From: Enterobacter sp. JUb54
GTDB taxonomy: Bacteria; Pseudomonadota; Gammaproteobacteria; Enterobacterales; Enterobacteriaceae
Reading direction: 5' to 3'
Assembly (NCBI RefSeq): GCF_014298075.1
Contig: NZ_CP060418.1
Location: 1,116,001 to 1,180,000 of the forward strand
Length of the DNA: 64,000 nt
The notes beneath the pieces are model-generated. The model did no database searches. It worked only from the letters and a program-made list of their open reading frames with translations, and was not told the origin of the DNA. Of this stretch, positions 39,834-48,511 are shown piece by piece; position 1 is the stretch's first letter; the number at the start of each line of letters is the position of its first letter. Both the position numbers and the translations under genes were made by a program.

Positions 39834-40520
39834 ATGATTGATAAAAGCGTGTCGACGCTAAGCGATGCCATCGCCGGGATTCACGACGGCGCGACCATCA
39901 TGATCGGCGGCTTTGGCCCCGCCGGTCAGCCAACGTATCTGATTGATGCCCTGATTGAACAGGGCGCCCGTGACCTCACCATTATTAACAACAACGCGGG
40001 CAACGGGGAAGTTGGCCTCGCGGCGCTGCTGAAGGCCGGACGGGTGAGAAAGATGGTGTGCTCTTTCCCGCGTCAGGTGGACTCACAGATTTTTGACGAC
40101 CTGTACCGCCGCGGCAAAGTCGAGCTGGAGCTGGTCCCGCAGGGCAATCTGGCCGCACGGATTCAGGCCGCTGGCGCCGGGCTGGGGGCGATTTTCACCC
40201 CGACCGGTTACGGCACGCCGCTGGCGGAAGGCAAAGAGACCCGCGAAATCGACGGCCGCCACTACGTGCTGGAGTATCCGATTAAGGCCGATTTTGCTCT
40301 GATCAAAGCCCATCAGGCGGACCGCTGGGGCAACCTGGTGTATCGCAAAGCGGCGCGCAACTTCGGGCCGATTATGGCCACCGCCGCCAAAACCACCATT
40401 GTGGAAGTCTCCGCGCTGGTGGGGCTTGGCGACCTTGACCCGGAAAACGTCATCACCCCGGGAATTTTTGTTCAGCGCGTCTTCTCGCTGGAAAACCTGA
40501 ACGTTGCACTACGCGCCTGA
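39834..40520 (+). CDS. pcaI: 3-oxoadipate CoA-transferase subunit A
   Basis: A 228-residue alpha subunit of the succinyl-CoA:3-oxoadipate CoA-transferase, the penultimate step of the beta-ketoadipate pathway. The family's glycine-rich loop GGFGPAGQP is at residues 23-31, and FTPTGYGTP follows at about 121-129. The ATG has AAGGAG upstream. It is the first gene of the pca operon; pcaJ starts ten bases after its stop. SCOT-family acetoacetate transferases (AtoDA) are the alternative, but the pcaFBDC genes downstream decide for PcaI. Confidence 0.93.
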   Translation: MIDKSVSTLSDAIAGIHDGATIMIGGFGPAGQPTYLIDALIEQGARDLTIINNNAGNGEVGLAALLKAGRVRKMVCSFPRQVDSQIFDDLYRRGKVELELVPQGNLAARIQAAGAGLGAIFTPTGYGTPLAEGKETREIDGRHYVLEYPIKADFALIKAHQADRWGNLVYRKAARNFGPIMATAAKTTIVEVSALVGLGDLDPENVITPGIFVQRVFSLENLNVALRA

Positions 40521-40530
40521 GGAGCCAGAC

Positions 40531-41187
40531 ATGCAAAAACTAACCCGCGATGAAATGGCCCAGCGAGTTGCTCGCGATATCCCGGAAGGAGCCTATGTCA
40601 ACCTCGGCATCGGTTTACCCACCCGCATCGCCAACTACCTGCCGAGCGATAAAGAAGTGTTCCTGCACAGCGAAAATGGCCTGCTGGGGATGGGCGCTCG
40701 TCCCGAACCAGGCGAAGAAGATCCTGAGCTGATTAACGCCGGCAAAGAGTACGTGACGCTGCTCAAAGGCGGCTGCTTCTTCCATCACGGCGACTCCTTC
40801 GCCATGATGCGCGGCGGCCATCTCGATATCTGCGTCCTCGGCGCATATCAGGTCTCTGCCACTGGCGATCTCGCCAACTGGAGCACCGGCGCCCCGGACT
40901 CGATTCCGGCGGTGGGCGGGGCGATGGATCTGGCTATCGGCGCGCGTCAGGTCTTTGTGATGATGGACCACCTGACCCGCGACGGCGAATGCAAACTGGT
41001 TGAACACTGCAGCTATCCGCTCACCGGCGTAGCCTGCGTCAGCCGGATTTACACCGACCTGGCGGTCATTGACATCACCCCAAACGGACCGGTCGTCCGG
41101 GAAATTTTTAACGGTCTCTCGTTTGAGGAACTGCAGCGCATCACGCCGGTGACGCTGACGTTCGAACTTCTGGCAGAAAGCGCGTAA
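40531..41187 (+). CDS. pcaJ: 3-oxoadipate CoA-transferase subunit B
   Basis: A 218-residue beta subunit of the 3-oxoadipate CoA-transferase. The catalytic glutamate lies in HSENGLLGMG, and GLPTRIANYLP is the conserved N-terminal family segment. The start at 40531 (MQKLTRDEMAQRVA) has GAGGAG upstream; an ATG nine codons earlier is inside the pcaI coding end and less likely. PcaI and PcaJ form a heterotetramer that moves CoA from succinyl-CoA to 3-oxoadipate. pcaF begins seven bases after the stop. Confidence 0.93.
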   Translation: MQKLTRDEMAQRVARDIPEGAYVNLGIGLPTRIANYLPSDKEVFLHSENGLLGMGARPEPGEEDPELINAGKEYVTLLKGGCFFHHGDSFAMMRGGHLDICVLGAYQVSATGDLANWSTGAPDSIPAVGGAMDLAIGARQVFVMMDHLTRDGECKLVEHCSYPLTGVACVSRIYTDLAVIDITPNGPVVREIFNGLSFEELQRITPVTLTFELLAESA

Positions 41188-41194
41188 GGAACCT

Positions 41195-42400
41195 ATGATG
41201 AATCAGGCATTTATCTGTGATGCGGTGCGTACACCGTTCGGTCGTTTTGGTGGTACCCTGGCGCCGGTGCGCGCGGATGATTTAGGCGCTTTACCGCTGA
41301 AAGCGCTGCTGGAACGCCACCCGGGGCTCGATCCCGCGCGCATTGACGATGTGATCTACGGCTGTGCAAACCAGGCCGGGGAAGATAACCGCAACGTCGC
41401 GCGCATGGCGCTGCTGCTGGCCGGTTTTCCGCAAACGGTGCCAGGCAGCACCATCAACCGTCTGTGCGGCTCCAGCCTTGATGCGATCGGCGTCGCAGCG
41501 CGCGCCATTAAAAGCGGCGAAACTCAGTTGATGATTGCCGGCGGCGTAGAGAGCATGTCGCGGGCGCCTTTCGTGATGGGTAAGGCCGAGAACGCCTACA
41601 GCCGGAACATGCAGATTGAAGACACCACCATCGGCTGGCGTTTTATCAACGCCCGGATGAAAGCGCTGTACGGCGTGGATTCGATGCCGGAGACCGCCGA
41701 AAACGTGGCGACAGATTTTGGCATCTCGCGTGCCGATCAGGATGCTTTTGCGCTGCGCAGCCAGATGCGTACCGCTCAGGCGCAGGAAGCCGGGCGTTTC
41801 GACGACGAGCTGATTGCCGTCTCTATCCCCCAGCGGAAAGGCGAACCGCTGCTGTTTACCCGGGATGAGCATCCGCGCAGCACCTCCGCTGAGGCGCTGG
41901 CGAAACTTAAAGGCGTGGTGCGGCCGGACGGTTCGGTGACCGCCGGGAATGCCTCTGGCGTCAATGATGGCGCCTGTGCCTTGCTGCTGGCCAGCGAGCA
42001 GGCGCTCGCGGTCAACGACCTGCAACCGCTGGCGCGGGTCGTGGGTATTGCAACCGCAGGCGTGGCGCCGCGGATTATGGGATTTGGCCCGGCTCCGGCT
42101 GTGCGTAAGGTACTGGCGCAGACCGGGCTGACGCTGGGGCAGATGGACGTGATTGAACTGAACGAAGCGTTCGCCGCTCAGGCACTGGCCGTGACCCGCG
42201 ATTTGGGGATGCCGGATGATGCGGCGCACGTCAATCCCAACGGCGGCGCGATTGCCCTCGGCCATCCTTTAGGGGCATCTGGCGGGCGTCTGGCCATGAC
42301 CGCGGCCTACCAGCTGCGTCGCACCGGTGGCCGCTATGCGCTGTGCACCATGTGCATCGGCGTCGGCCAGGGGATTGCGCTGATTATTGAACGAGTGTAA
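41195..42400 (+). CDS. pcaF: 3-oxoadipyl-CoA thiolase
   Basis: A 401-residue thiolase that splits 3-oxoadipyl-CoA into succinyl-CoA and acetyl-CoA, the last step of the pathway. The acylated cysteine is in NRLCGSSLDAIG, the GHP histidine in AIALGHPLGASGGR and the second cysteine in CTMCIGVGQG. Two adjacent ATG codons (41195 and 41198) are possible starts with AAGGA upstream. PaaJ and FadA-type thiolases are related; the operon identifies this one as PcaF. Confidence 0.94.
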   Translation: MMNQAFICDAVRTPFGRFGGTLAPVRADDLGALPLKALLERHPGLDPARIDDVIYGCANQAGEDNRNVARMALLLAGFPQTVPGSTINRLCGSSLDAIGVAARAIKSGETQLMIAGGVESMSRAPFVMGKAENAYSRNMQIEDTTIGWRFINARMKALYGVDSMPETAENVATDFGISRADQDAFALRSQMRTAQAQEAGRFDDELIAVSIPQRKGEPLLFTRDEHPRSTSAEALAKLKGVVRPDGSVTAGNASGVNDGACALLLASEQALAVNDLQPLARVVGIATAGVAPRIMGFGPAPAVRKVLAQTGLTLGQMDVIELNEAFAAQALAVTRDLGMPDDAAHVNPNGGAIALGHPLGASGGRLAMTAAYQLRRTGGRYALCTMCIGVGQGIALIIERV

Positions 42401-42409
42401 GGAGCGCGA

Positions 42410-43762
42410 ATGAGCTTGTTGACCCCAATGTTGCGCGGCAGTCCGCTGACCGACTGGTTTAGCGACGCGCAGCGGGTGCAGGGGATGCTGGATTTTGAAG
42501 CGGCGCTGGTCCGCGCGCAGGCCGCCTGCGGCATCGTGCCGGCGGCGGCGGTTGCCCCGATCGTCAACGCCTGCCAGCAGGCGCAGATCGATTTTCCCGC
42601 TCTCGGGCTGGCGGCGGCCAACGCCGGCAATCTGGCGATCCCGCTGGTAAAACAGCTGACGGCCAGGGTCAAAGCGCACGACGCCGAGGCCGCACGCTAT
42701 GTTCACTGGGGAGCCACCAGTCAGGATGCTATCGACAGCGGTCTGGTGCTACAGCTGCGCGGCGCGCTCGACGACACCGACCAACTGCTTCAGCGGCTGA
42801 TCGACGCTTTCGCTCAGCAGGCAGAGCGCTATCAACACACCGTGATGCCGGGCCGGACCTGGATGCAGCACGCGCTGCCGGTGACCTTCGGCCTGAAGCT
42901 GGCGGGCACCCTGGATGCATTACTGCGCTGGCAGCAGCGGCTGCGGGAGATGCGCCCGCGGGTGCTGGTGCTGCAGTTTGGCGGCGCGGCGGGCACGCTG
43001 GATTCGCTAAAAGCGGACGGTCCGCCGGTGGCGGAACAGCTGGCAACCCTGCTCCAGCTGGCGCTCCCGGACACGCCGTGGCACAGCCAGCGTGACCGGC
43101 TGCTGGAAGTCGGCGCCTGGTTCGCCGGCCTGTGCGGCACTCTCGGCAAATTTGCCAACGATTTCTCGTTACTGATGCAGACTGAAGTGGCGGAAGTGGG
43201 CGAGCCGGTAGCAGAAGGGCGCGGCGGTTCCTCCACCATGCCGCATAAGCGCAACCCGATCGCCTGCAGCGCCATTTTAACGGCCGCCCAGCGCACGCCC
43301 GGTCTGGTGGCGACGCTGTACGCCAGCCAGATCCAGCAGCATGAACGCGCGCTCGGCGGCTGGCAAGCCGAATGGGAGACTCTGCCGGAGCTGCTGATGC
43401 TGGTCGGCGGCGCGCTGGCGCAGAGTGAGATCCTGGTGCGCGACATGCAGGTCTTCCCGCAGAAAATGCGGGAAGACCTCGATATCACTCACGGGTTGAT
43501 TATGGCGGAAGCGGTGACCCTGGCGCTGGCGGCGTTTATCGGCAAAGCCGATGCCCATCACTGCATTGAGGCGCTGTGTCGGCGGGCAATCGACGAGTCC
43601 CGCCCGTTGCTGACGCTGCTGGAGAACGACCCGCAGGTCAGCCAGCATCTCCCGACTTCCCGTTTAACGCAGCTGCTGGATCCGGCCACGGCCACCGGCA
43701 GCGCCGACTATTTTGTGCGCCAGGTGCTGGCGCGTTACAAGGAGCAACGGCATGAACCTTGA
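42410..43762 (+). CDS. pcaB: 3-carboxy-cis,cis-muconate cycloisomerase
   Basis: A 450-residue fumarase/aspartase-superfamily enzyme that closes the lactone ring of 3-carboxymuconate, the product of protocatechuate 3,4-dioxygenase. The superfamily signature GGSSTMPHKRNPIAC is intact and HWGATSQDAIDSG lies near residue 105. The ATG has AAGGAG upstream. The 3' end overlaps pcaD by 11 bases. The substrate-forming dioxygenase PcaGH is not in this window, so it must be encoded elsewhere. Confidence 0.94.
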   Translation: MSLLTPMLRGSPLTDWFSDAQRVQGMLDFEAALVRAQAACGIVPAAAVAPIVNACQQAQIDFPALGLAAANAGNLAIPLVKQLTARVKAHDAEAARYVHWGATSQDAIDSGLVLQLRGALDDTDQLLQRLIDAFAQQAERYQHTVMPGRTWMQHALPVTFGLKLAGTLDALLRWQQRLREMRPRVLVLQFGGAAGTLDSLKADGPPVAEQLATLLQLALPDTPWHSQRDRLLEVGAWFAGLCGTLGKFANDFSLLMQTEVAEVGEPVAEGRGGSSTMPHKRNPIACSAILTAAQRTPGLVATLYASQIQQHERALGGWQAEWETLPELLMLVGGALAQSEILVRDMQVFPQKMREDLDITHGLIMAEAVTLALAAFIGKADAHHCIEALCRRAIDESRPLLTLLENDPQVSQHLPTSRLTQLLDPATATGSADYFVRQVLARYKEQRHEP

Positions 43763-44516
43763 TTATCAGCTGGACGGGCCGGAAGGCGCGCCGGTGATTG
43801 TGCTTTCGAACTCGCTGGGCACGACCCGTGAGATGTGGCAGCCGCAGCTCGCGGCCTTAACTCGCCAGTTCCGCGTGCTGCGTTATGATACCCACGGCCA
43901 TGGTAAAACCAGCAAATCCGGCAAGGTGACGCTGGCGCAGCTCGGCGAAGATGTCATCGCGCTGCTCGACCACCTTAATATCGCCAAAGCCTGGTTCTGC
44001 GGTATCTCCATGGGCGGCCTGACCGGACTGTGGCTGGGCCGTTTTGCGCCTGAACGTTTTTACGGTATCGCGGTGGCCAACACCGCGGCGCGCATTGGCG
44101 ATCAGGCCGGCTGGCTTTCCCGCGCCCGGGCCGTGCGTCAGGAAGGAATGGACGTGGTGGCGGCGGGGGCGGCGGACCGTTGGTTCACCGATCGCTTCCG
44201 GCAGCGCGCGCCGGAAGTGGTGGAGGCACTGTGCCATCAACTGACCCACAGCAACGCCGAAGGCTACGCCGAGTGTTGTGAAGCCCTGGCGGGCGCTGAC
44301 CTGCGGGCAGAAGTCGGGCAAATCAGCGTGCCGACGCTGATTATCGCCGGGGAAAGTGACCCTGTCACTACTGTGGCGGATGCCAACTTCCTGCATCAAC
44401 AGATCCCGGCATCGCAGGTGGTAGCGATCGCGGCATCGCACCTCTCCAGTATCGAATCACCGGCCGAATTTAGCGCCGCGCTGCTGGGCTTCTTCCAGGG
44501 GGAACAGCATGGATGA
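43752..44516 (+). CDS. pcaD: 3-oxoadipate enol-lactonase
   Basis: A 254-residue alpha/beta hydrolase that opens beta-ketoadipate enol-lactone. The oxyanion region SNSLGTTREMW, nucleophile elbow CGISMGGLTG and C-terminal catalytic His in ASHLSSIE are all visible, with the acid in AGESDPVT. The start at 43752 has AAGGAG upstream and overlaps the pcaB end. It overlaps pcaC by eight bases. In several bacteria PcaD and PcaC are fused (PcaL); here they are separate. Confidence 0.94.
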   Translation: MNLDYQLDGPEGAPVIVLSNSLGTTREMWQPQLAALTRQFRVLRYDTHGHGKTSKSGKVTLAQLGEDVIALLDHLNIAKAWFCGISMGGLTGLWLGRFAPERFYGIAVANTAARIGDQAGWLSRARAVRQEGMDVVAAGAADRWFTDRFRQRAPEVVEALCHQLTHSNAEGYAECCEALAGADLRAEVGQISVPTLIIAGESDPVTTVADANFLHQQIPASQVVAIAASHLSSIESPAEFSAALLGFFQGEQHG

Positions 44517-44898
44517 TAAGGCGCGTTATGAGCGGGGTATGAAGGTGCGTCGCAAAGTGCTGGGCGATGCCCACGTTGACCGCACGCTGCACAATCTGAC
44601 CCCGCTCAATGAAGAGTTTCAGGATTTTATTACCCGCTACGCGTGGGGCGAAACCTGGACCCGGCCCGGTCTGGACCATCACACCCGCAGCATGATCACC
44701 ATCGCGATGCTGATTGCTCTCAACCGCGAGGCGGAGCTGAAAATGCATCTGCGGGCGGCGTTTAATAACGGCGTCACCCGCGATGAGCTGAAAGAGCTGA
44801 TCATGCACTCGGCGCTCTACTGCGGCCTGCCGGCGGCCAATGCCACCTTGCATCTGGCGCAGCAGGTGTTCGATGAGCTGGACGGTAAAACGGCTTAA
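44509..44898 (+). CDS. pcaC: 4-carboxymuconolactone decarboxylase
   Basis: A 129-residue member of the carboxymuconolactone decarboxylase/AhpD fold. It decarboxylates 4-carboxymuconolactone to the enol-lactone used by PcaD. The family residues are seen in YAWGETWTRPGLDHHTRSM and HLRAAFNNGVT. It overlaps pcaD by eight bases, and GGGGGAA precedes the start. It is the last gene of the operon, and a 10-bp stem-loop follows ten bases after the stop. Confidence 0.94.
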   Translation: MDDKARYERGMKVRRKVLGDAHVDRTLHNLTPLNEEFQDFITRYAWGETWTRPGLDHHTRSMITIAMLIALNREAELKMHLRAAFNNGVTRDELKELIMHSALYCGLPAANATLHLAQQVFDELDGKTA

Positions 44899-44907
44899 TC
44901 CTGACGG

Positions 44908-44941
44908 TGCTGGCCGGTCGCAATGCGCGAGCCGGCCAGCA
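44908..44941. terminator. Stem-loop between pcaC and the MscS-family gene
   Basis: TGCTGGCCGG (44908-44917) pairs perfectly with CCGGCCAGCA (44932-44941) between converging genes. There is no T-tract. Confidence 0.6.
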
Positions 44942-44947
44942 ATGACG

Positions 44948-46582
44948 TTACACTGATTTCACATCATCTTGCTGCGGCGCCAGCGCCGGTTCGGCATACC
45001 AGTCCTCTTTCGCCACCACCACCGATCCCTTCGGCTGCATCACAAAGTTCGGCGACATGATCTGGACGCCAAATTCATTGAAAACATCCTGAATATTGCT
45101 GTGCAGCGCGGTACGGGCGTCGGACAGCGAGGTTTCCGCCAGCAGCCTGACCTGCAGCTCGTAGGAGACATACCAGTCCATCAGGCCCAACTGGCGAACC
45201 AGCGGCGGCTGGCGATGGTCGATGCCCGGCGCACGGTGTGCCGCCAGCTCGAGCATGGCCTGCACCTGACGCCACGGGGTGTCATAGCCGATGGTCACGC
45301 CGGTGGTGAGGTTGATCCCGTTGCCGCCGGTGTCGTTGTTTGGCACGCTGAGATTGGTGATTTTACCGCTGACGACCACCGCATTTGGCACCGTCACCAC
45401 GTAGTTTTCCCGGGTGATGATTTTGGTGGCCAGCATGCCGATTTCGCTGACTTTACCCTCGTTATCGGCAATGCGGATGACATCTCCTTTGTGCAACGCG
45501 CGGGAGTAAATCAGCACCAGCCCGCTCATGGCGTGGTTCATGACGCCGGCGGAACCGAGGGTTAACATCAGGCCGAAGAAGACGCTGATCCCTTTAAACG
45601 CCAGCGAGTTGGCGCCGGGAAGGAACGGATAGGCCGCCGACAGGGCGAAGAGCCATATCATCACCGAGATCAGCTTGCGGGTGGCGCCGACGGTTTCCGG
45701 ATGCAGGCCGGGAATGTGCAGGCGTCCGGCCTCCACCTGGCTCAGCAGCAGTTTGACCAGGCGGATAAAGAACCAGGTGATCAACAGGATAATCAGCACG
45801 ATCATCAGGCCTGGCAGGGCGGAGGCGATGGACAGCGCGATCTCCTGCAGGACGCCCACCGACCAGTCACCGAGCGATTCACTCCACACCCGGGTCCACG
45901 GAAACAGGCCAAACGCCCAGCTCAGCCAGGCGTACAGCGCCAGGATGCCCAGCAGAATCATCAGCAGGGCATACAGTTTGGTTTCGATATTGCCAAGGAA
46001 ACGTCGCCAGCTTTGCGGGATCCAGCTGCGCTTTTCAAGGATCCGCAGATGAAAGAAGCGGCGCACCCGGCGCCAGGAACGCCAGGCCGCGTAGTAGATC
46101 GCGGCCAGCACCAGGGTGCCAACAAGAACCTTCACGACAGCCAGTGCCAGATAGGTTTTGTTGTACTGTTCACGCAGCGAGCTGCGCTGTGCCTCCATTC
46201 TGGCCAGTACGCGCTGCGCCGCCTGGTCAAGGGTCAGGTCATCACCTTCATCAAGATCCGCCTGGCTCAGCATCATAATCGGCTTGCCGTTCATCAGAAA
46301 CAAACGGCCCGGCTGGTTATAACGCGTGACCGGAACCATCTGTAACGGCTGGTTAATATCGGCTTCGGTGAAGGCCCGCAGCATATTGCGGATCCGCAGC
46401 ACGCGCTCTTCGGGGGTAGTCTGCCCGAAAGTGGCCTGCAGCATCACAATCGGCTGGTGGAAGATTTTGACCGTACGGGCATCTTCGCGCGGAGTGGGCT
46501 GTTGGCGGGGTTCTGCCGCCGACAGCGGGAAGGCCAGGCACAGCGAAAGCCATGCCAACAATAATACCGATATCCTGTTCAT
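44948..46582 (-). CDS. MscS-family mechanosensitive channel with long N-terminal domain
   Basis: A 544-residue channel. A signal peptide (about residues 1-24, ending PLSAAEP) leads a periplasmic region of about 130 residues. About five membrane helices follow, the last being the MscS pore helix (GLMLTLGSAGVMNHAMSG). Then come the beta domain (LHKGDVIRI, VPNAVVVSGKITNLS) and the C-terminal cytoplasmic domain. It is larger than MscS (286) and YnaI (343). It would release solutes on hypo-osmotic shock. The start at 46582 is preferred over a GTG three codons earlier. It stands alone between pca and an efflux operon. Confidence 0.88.
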   Translation of the reverse strand: MNRISVLLLAWLSLCLAFPLSAAEPRQQPTPREDARTVKIFHQPIVMLQATFGQTTPEERVLRIRNMLRAFTEADINQPLQMVPVTRYNQPGRLFLMNGKPIMMLSQADLDEGDDLTLDQAAQRVLARMEAQRSSLREQYNKTYLALAVVKVLVGTLVLAAIYYAAWRSWRRVRRFFHLRILEKRSWIPQSWRRFLGNIETKLYALLMILLGILALYAWLSWAFGLFPWTRVWSESLGDWSVGVLQEIALSIASALPGLMIVLIILLITWFFIRLVKLLLSQVEAGRLHIPGLHPETVGATRKLISVMIWLFALSAAYPFLPGANSLAFKGISVFFGLMLTLGSAGVMNHAMSGLVLIYSRALHKGDVIRIADNEGKVSEIGMLATKIITRENYVVTVPNAVVVSGKITNLSVPNNDTGGNGINLTTGVTIGYDTPWRQVQAMLELAAHRAPGIDHRQPPLVRQLGLMDWYVSYELQVRLLAETSLSDARTALHSNIQDVFNEFGVQIMSPNFVMQPKGSVVVAKEDWYAEPALAPQQDDVKSV

Positions 46583-46799
46583 ATGCTGCACCCAAAAATA
46601 AGAAATTATTGTTATTTTTCAGTCGCTCAACGCGACACGCTGAGCAGACTCTGATTTGAGCATAGACCAGCGATAAGCGAATACAAGCGCCGACAGAAAA
46701 GGGAGCTCAGGGGGCGGTTATTGCGCCTGGTGACGCGATCCGTGCAGGGGCGGGCTGACAAAATGTGCGATCTTCTTGACGTTACGTTGACAAATGATT

Positions 46800-46837
46800 G
46801 CCTGGTCAGTAGTTTCATTTGTAATTACTGACCAGGC
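46800..46837. promoter_or_regulatory. 12-bp inverted repeat, probable MarR-type operator
   Basis: GCCTGGTCAGTA (46800-46811) and TACTGACCAGGC (46826-46837) are exact reverse complements with a 14-base AT-rich spacer. A TTGACA element ends at 46793, so the repeat covers the likely -10 region. It ends seven bases before the MarR-family ATG. Confidence 0.7.
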
Positions 46838-46844
46838 AAATATC

Positions 46845-47300
46845 ATGAGTAATCATCCGGGTATTATTAACAATAAATTTCACTTAGGTTTGCTCATTCA
46901 TCTGGCAAACCAGTTCAAAGACCAGCTGATAAATCAGCACTTCTCCGGCATGGATATTACCGCCGCGCAGTTCAAGGTCCTGATCAGTATCTACAAAGGC
47001 TTCAACAGCCCGGTTGAGATCAGCAAAAACCTGGTGATGGACGCCGGCGCCATGAGCCGGATGGTCGATCGCATGGTCAAGCGCGATCTCATCAGCCGGA
47101 GCGTAAACCTGCAGGATAAACGCCAGGTCATTCTGGCCTTGACCGACAAAGGGCTGCTCATCTGCGAGCGCTTTGTCAATGAAGCGCTGGTGTCGATCAT
47201 CAGCGACCTCACCGCCCGACTGACTCCCGATGAATCCCGCCAGCTGGTCGCGCTAATGACAAAAATGCTGCCGGACGAGATCGTCGCCCCTCATCGCTAA
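46845..47300 (+). CDS. MarR-family transcriptional regulator of the adjacent efflux operon
   Basis: A 151-residue MarR-type winged-helix repressor. The recognition region VEISKNLVMDAGAMSRMVDRM and the wing LQDKRQVILALTDKG are typical. The start at 46845 (MSNHPGIINNKFH) follows a 12-bp inverted repeat; an in-frame start 17 codons earlier would read through that repeat. It is first in an operon with an EmrA-type adaptor (22-base gap) and an EmrB-type pump, the same layout as emrRAB. It is likely autorepressed and released by the pump's substrates. It is not a close match to E. coli EmrR. Confidence 0.9.
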   Translation: MSNHPGIINNKFHLGLLIHLANQFKDQLINQHFSGMDITAAQFKVLISIYKGFNSPVEISKNLVMDAGAMSRMVDRMVKRDLISRSVNLQDKRQVILALTDKGLLICERFVNEALVSIISDLTARLTPDESRQLVALMTKMLPDEIVAPHR

Positions 47301-47322
47301 TGAATTAAAAAGGTCCAGACAG

Positions 47323-48501
47323 ATGGAAACCACCCCTGCACAACAGGCCGAGCGCGGCAGTAAGCGCAAACGCAACTTTATTATTTTACTCATTATTCTG
47401 CTGCTGGCGGCAGGAGGAAGCCTGGCGTGGTATCTGCTGTATGCCCGTTACTATGAGTCCACCGATGATGCCTATGTTAATGGCAACCAGGTGACGCTGA
47501 CGCCGCAGATTGGCGGGACCGTCACCCAGGTAACGGTAGACGAAGGCGACTTCGTGGAAAAAGGCCAGCCGCTGGTGCTGCTCGACCCGAGTGATACCGC
47601 CATTGCGCTGCAGCAGGCCGAGGCCAATCTGGCCAATACGGTACGCCAGGTGCGCGGGCTGTACAGCACCGCCGATAACTACCGGGCGCAGGTGGCGGCG
47701 AAAAAAGTGGCTCTGCAGACGGCGCAAAACGACTACGCGCGTCGGCAGAAAATCTTCCAGAGCGGGGCGATTGCCGCCGAGGACCTGTCGCACTACCGCG
47801 ATGCGGTCACCAGCGCGCAGAGCGATCTGTTGGCTGCGCAGGAGGCCTTGCGTACCAATATCGCGATGGTCGATGACACCGTTATCGACAGCCATCCGGA
47901 AATTAAAAGCGCGGTGGCTACGCTGCGTCAGCGCTATCTGGAGAATTCGCGCAGCACCATTGTTGCTCCCGTCAGCGGCTATGTGGCGAAGCGGGCGGTG
48001 CAGCTCGGGATGCGCGTCGATTCGGGCACCACGCTGATGGCTATCGTGCCGCTGAATGAAGTCTGGGTCGATGCCAACTTCAAAGAGAGCCAGATGAACG
48101 CGATGCGTCTGGGGCAGAAGGTGACCCTCAGCGCCGATCTGTACGGCGATGACGTGACCTATCACGGCACCATTGAAAGCCTGGGGATTGGTACCGGTAG
48201 CGCCTTCTCGCTGCTGCCGGCGCAGAACGCCAGCGGGAACTGGATCAAAATCGTCCAGCGTCTGCCGGTGCGCATCACCCTCGATCCTCATGATATGCAG
48301 AAACACCCGCTGCGGGTGGGCTTGTCGATGAACGTCAGCGTTGATATTCGCGATGACGCAGGGCATCTGCTGCCGCAACAAACCGTTAGCACCCCGCGTT
48401 TCACCACGGATGTGTATCAAAACCCGCTGGAAGAAGCGGACCAACTGGTGGCTAAGATCCTTCATGACAACAGCAAAACGGTAGCCGCAGGCACCCGTTA
48501 A
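47323..48501 (+). CDS. HlyD/EmrA-family periplasmic adaptor of an efflux pump
   Basis: A 392-residue membrane fusion protein that joins an inner-membrane exporter to TolC. It has an N-terminal membrane anchor (about residues 18-40), a biotinyl-lipoyl half-motif (YESTDDAYVNGNQVTLTPQ), a long coiled-coil hairpin (about 95-200), the second lipoyl half (STIVAPVSGYVAKRAVQLG) and a beta-barrel. It is close to EmrA and VceA-type adaptors. It lies between the MarR regulator and the pump gene, with a ten-base gap to the latter. Confidence 0.92.
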   Translation: METTPAQQAERGSKRKRNFIILLIILLLAAGGSLAWYLLYARYYESTDDAYVNGNQVTLTPQIGGTVTQVTVDEGDFVEKGQPLVLLDPSDTAIALQQAEANLANTVRQVRGLYSTADNYRAQVAAKKVALQTAQNDYARRQKIFQSGAIAAEDLSHYRDAVTSAQSDLLAAQEALRTNIAMVDDTVIDSHPEIKSAVATLRQRYLENSRSTIVAPVSGYVAKRAVQLGMRVDSGTTLMAIVPLNEVWVDANFKESQMNAMRLGQKVTLSADLYGDDVTYHGTIESLGIGTGSAFSLLPAQNASGNWIKIVQRLPVRITLDPHDMQKHPLRVGLSMNVSVDIRDDAGHLLPQQTVSTPRFTTDVYQNPLEEADQLVAKILHDNSKTVAAGTR

Positions 48502-48511
48502 GAGAGACGTT

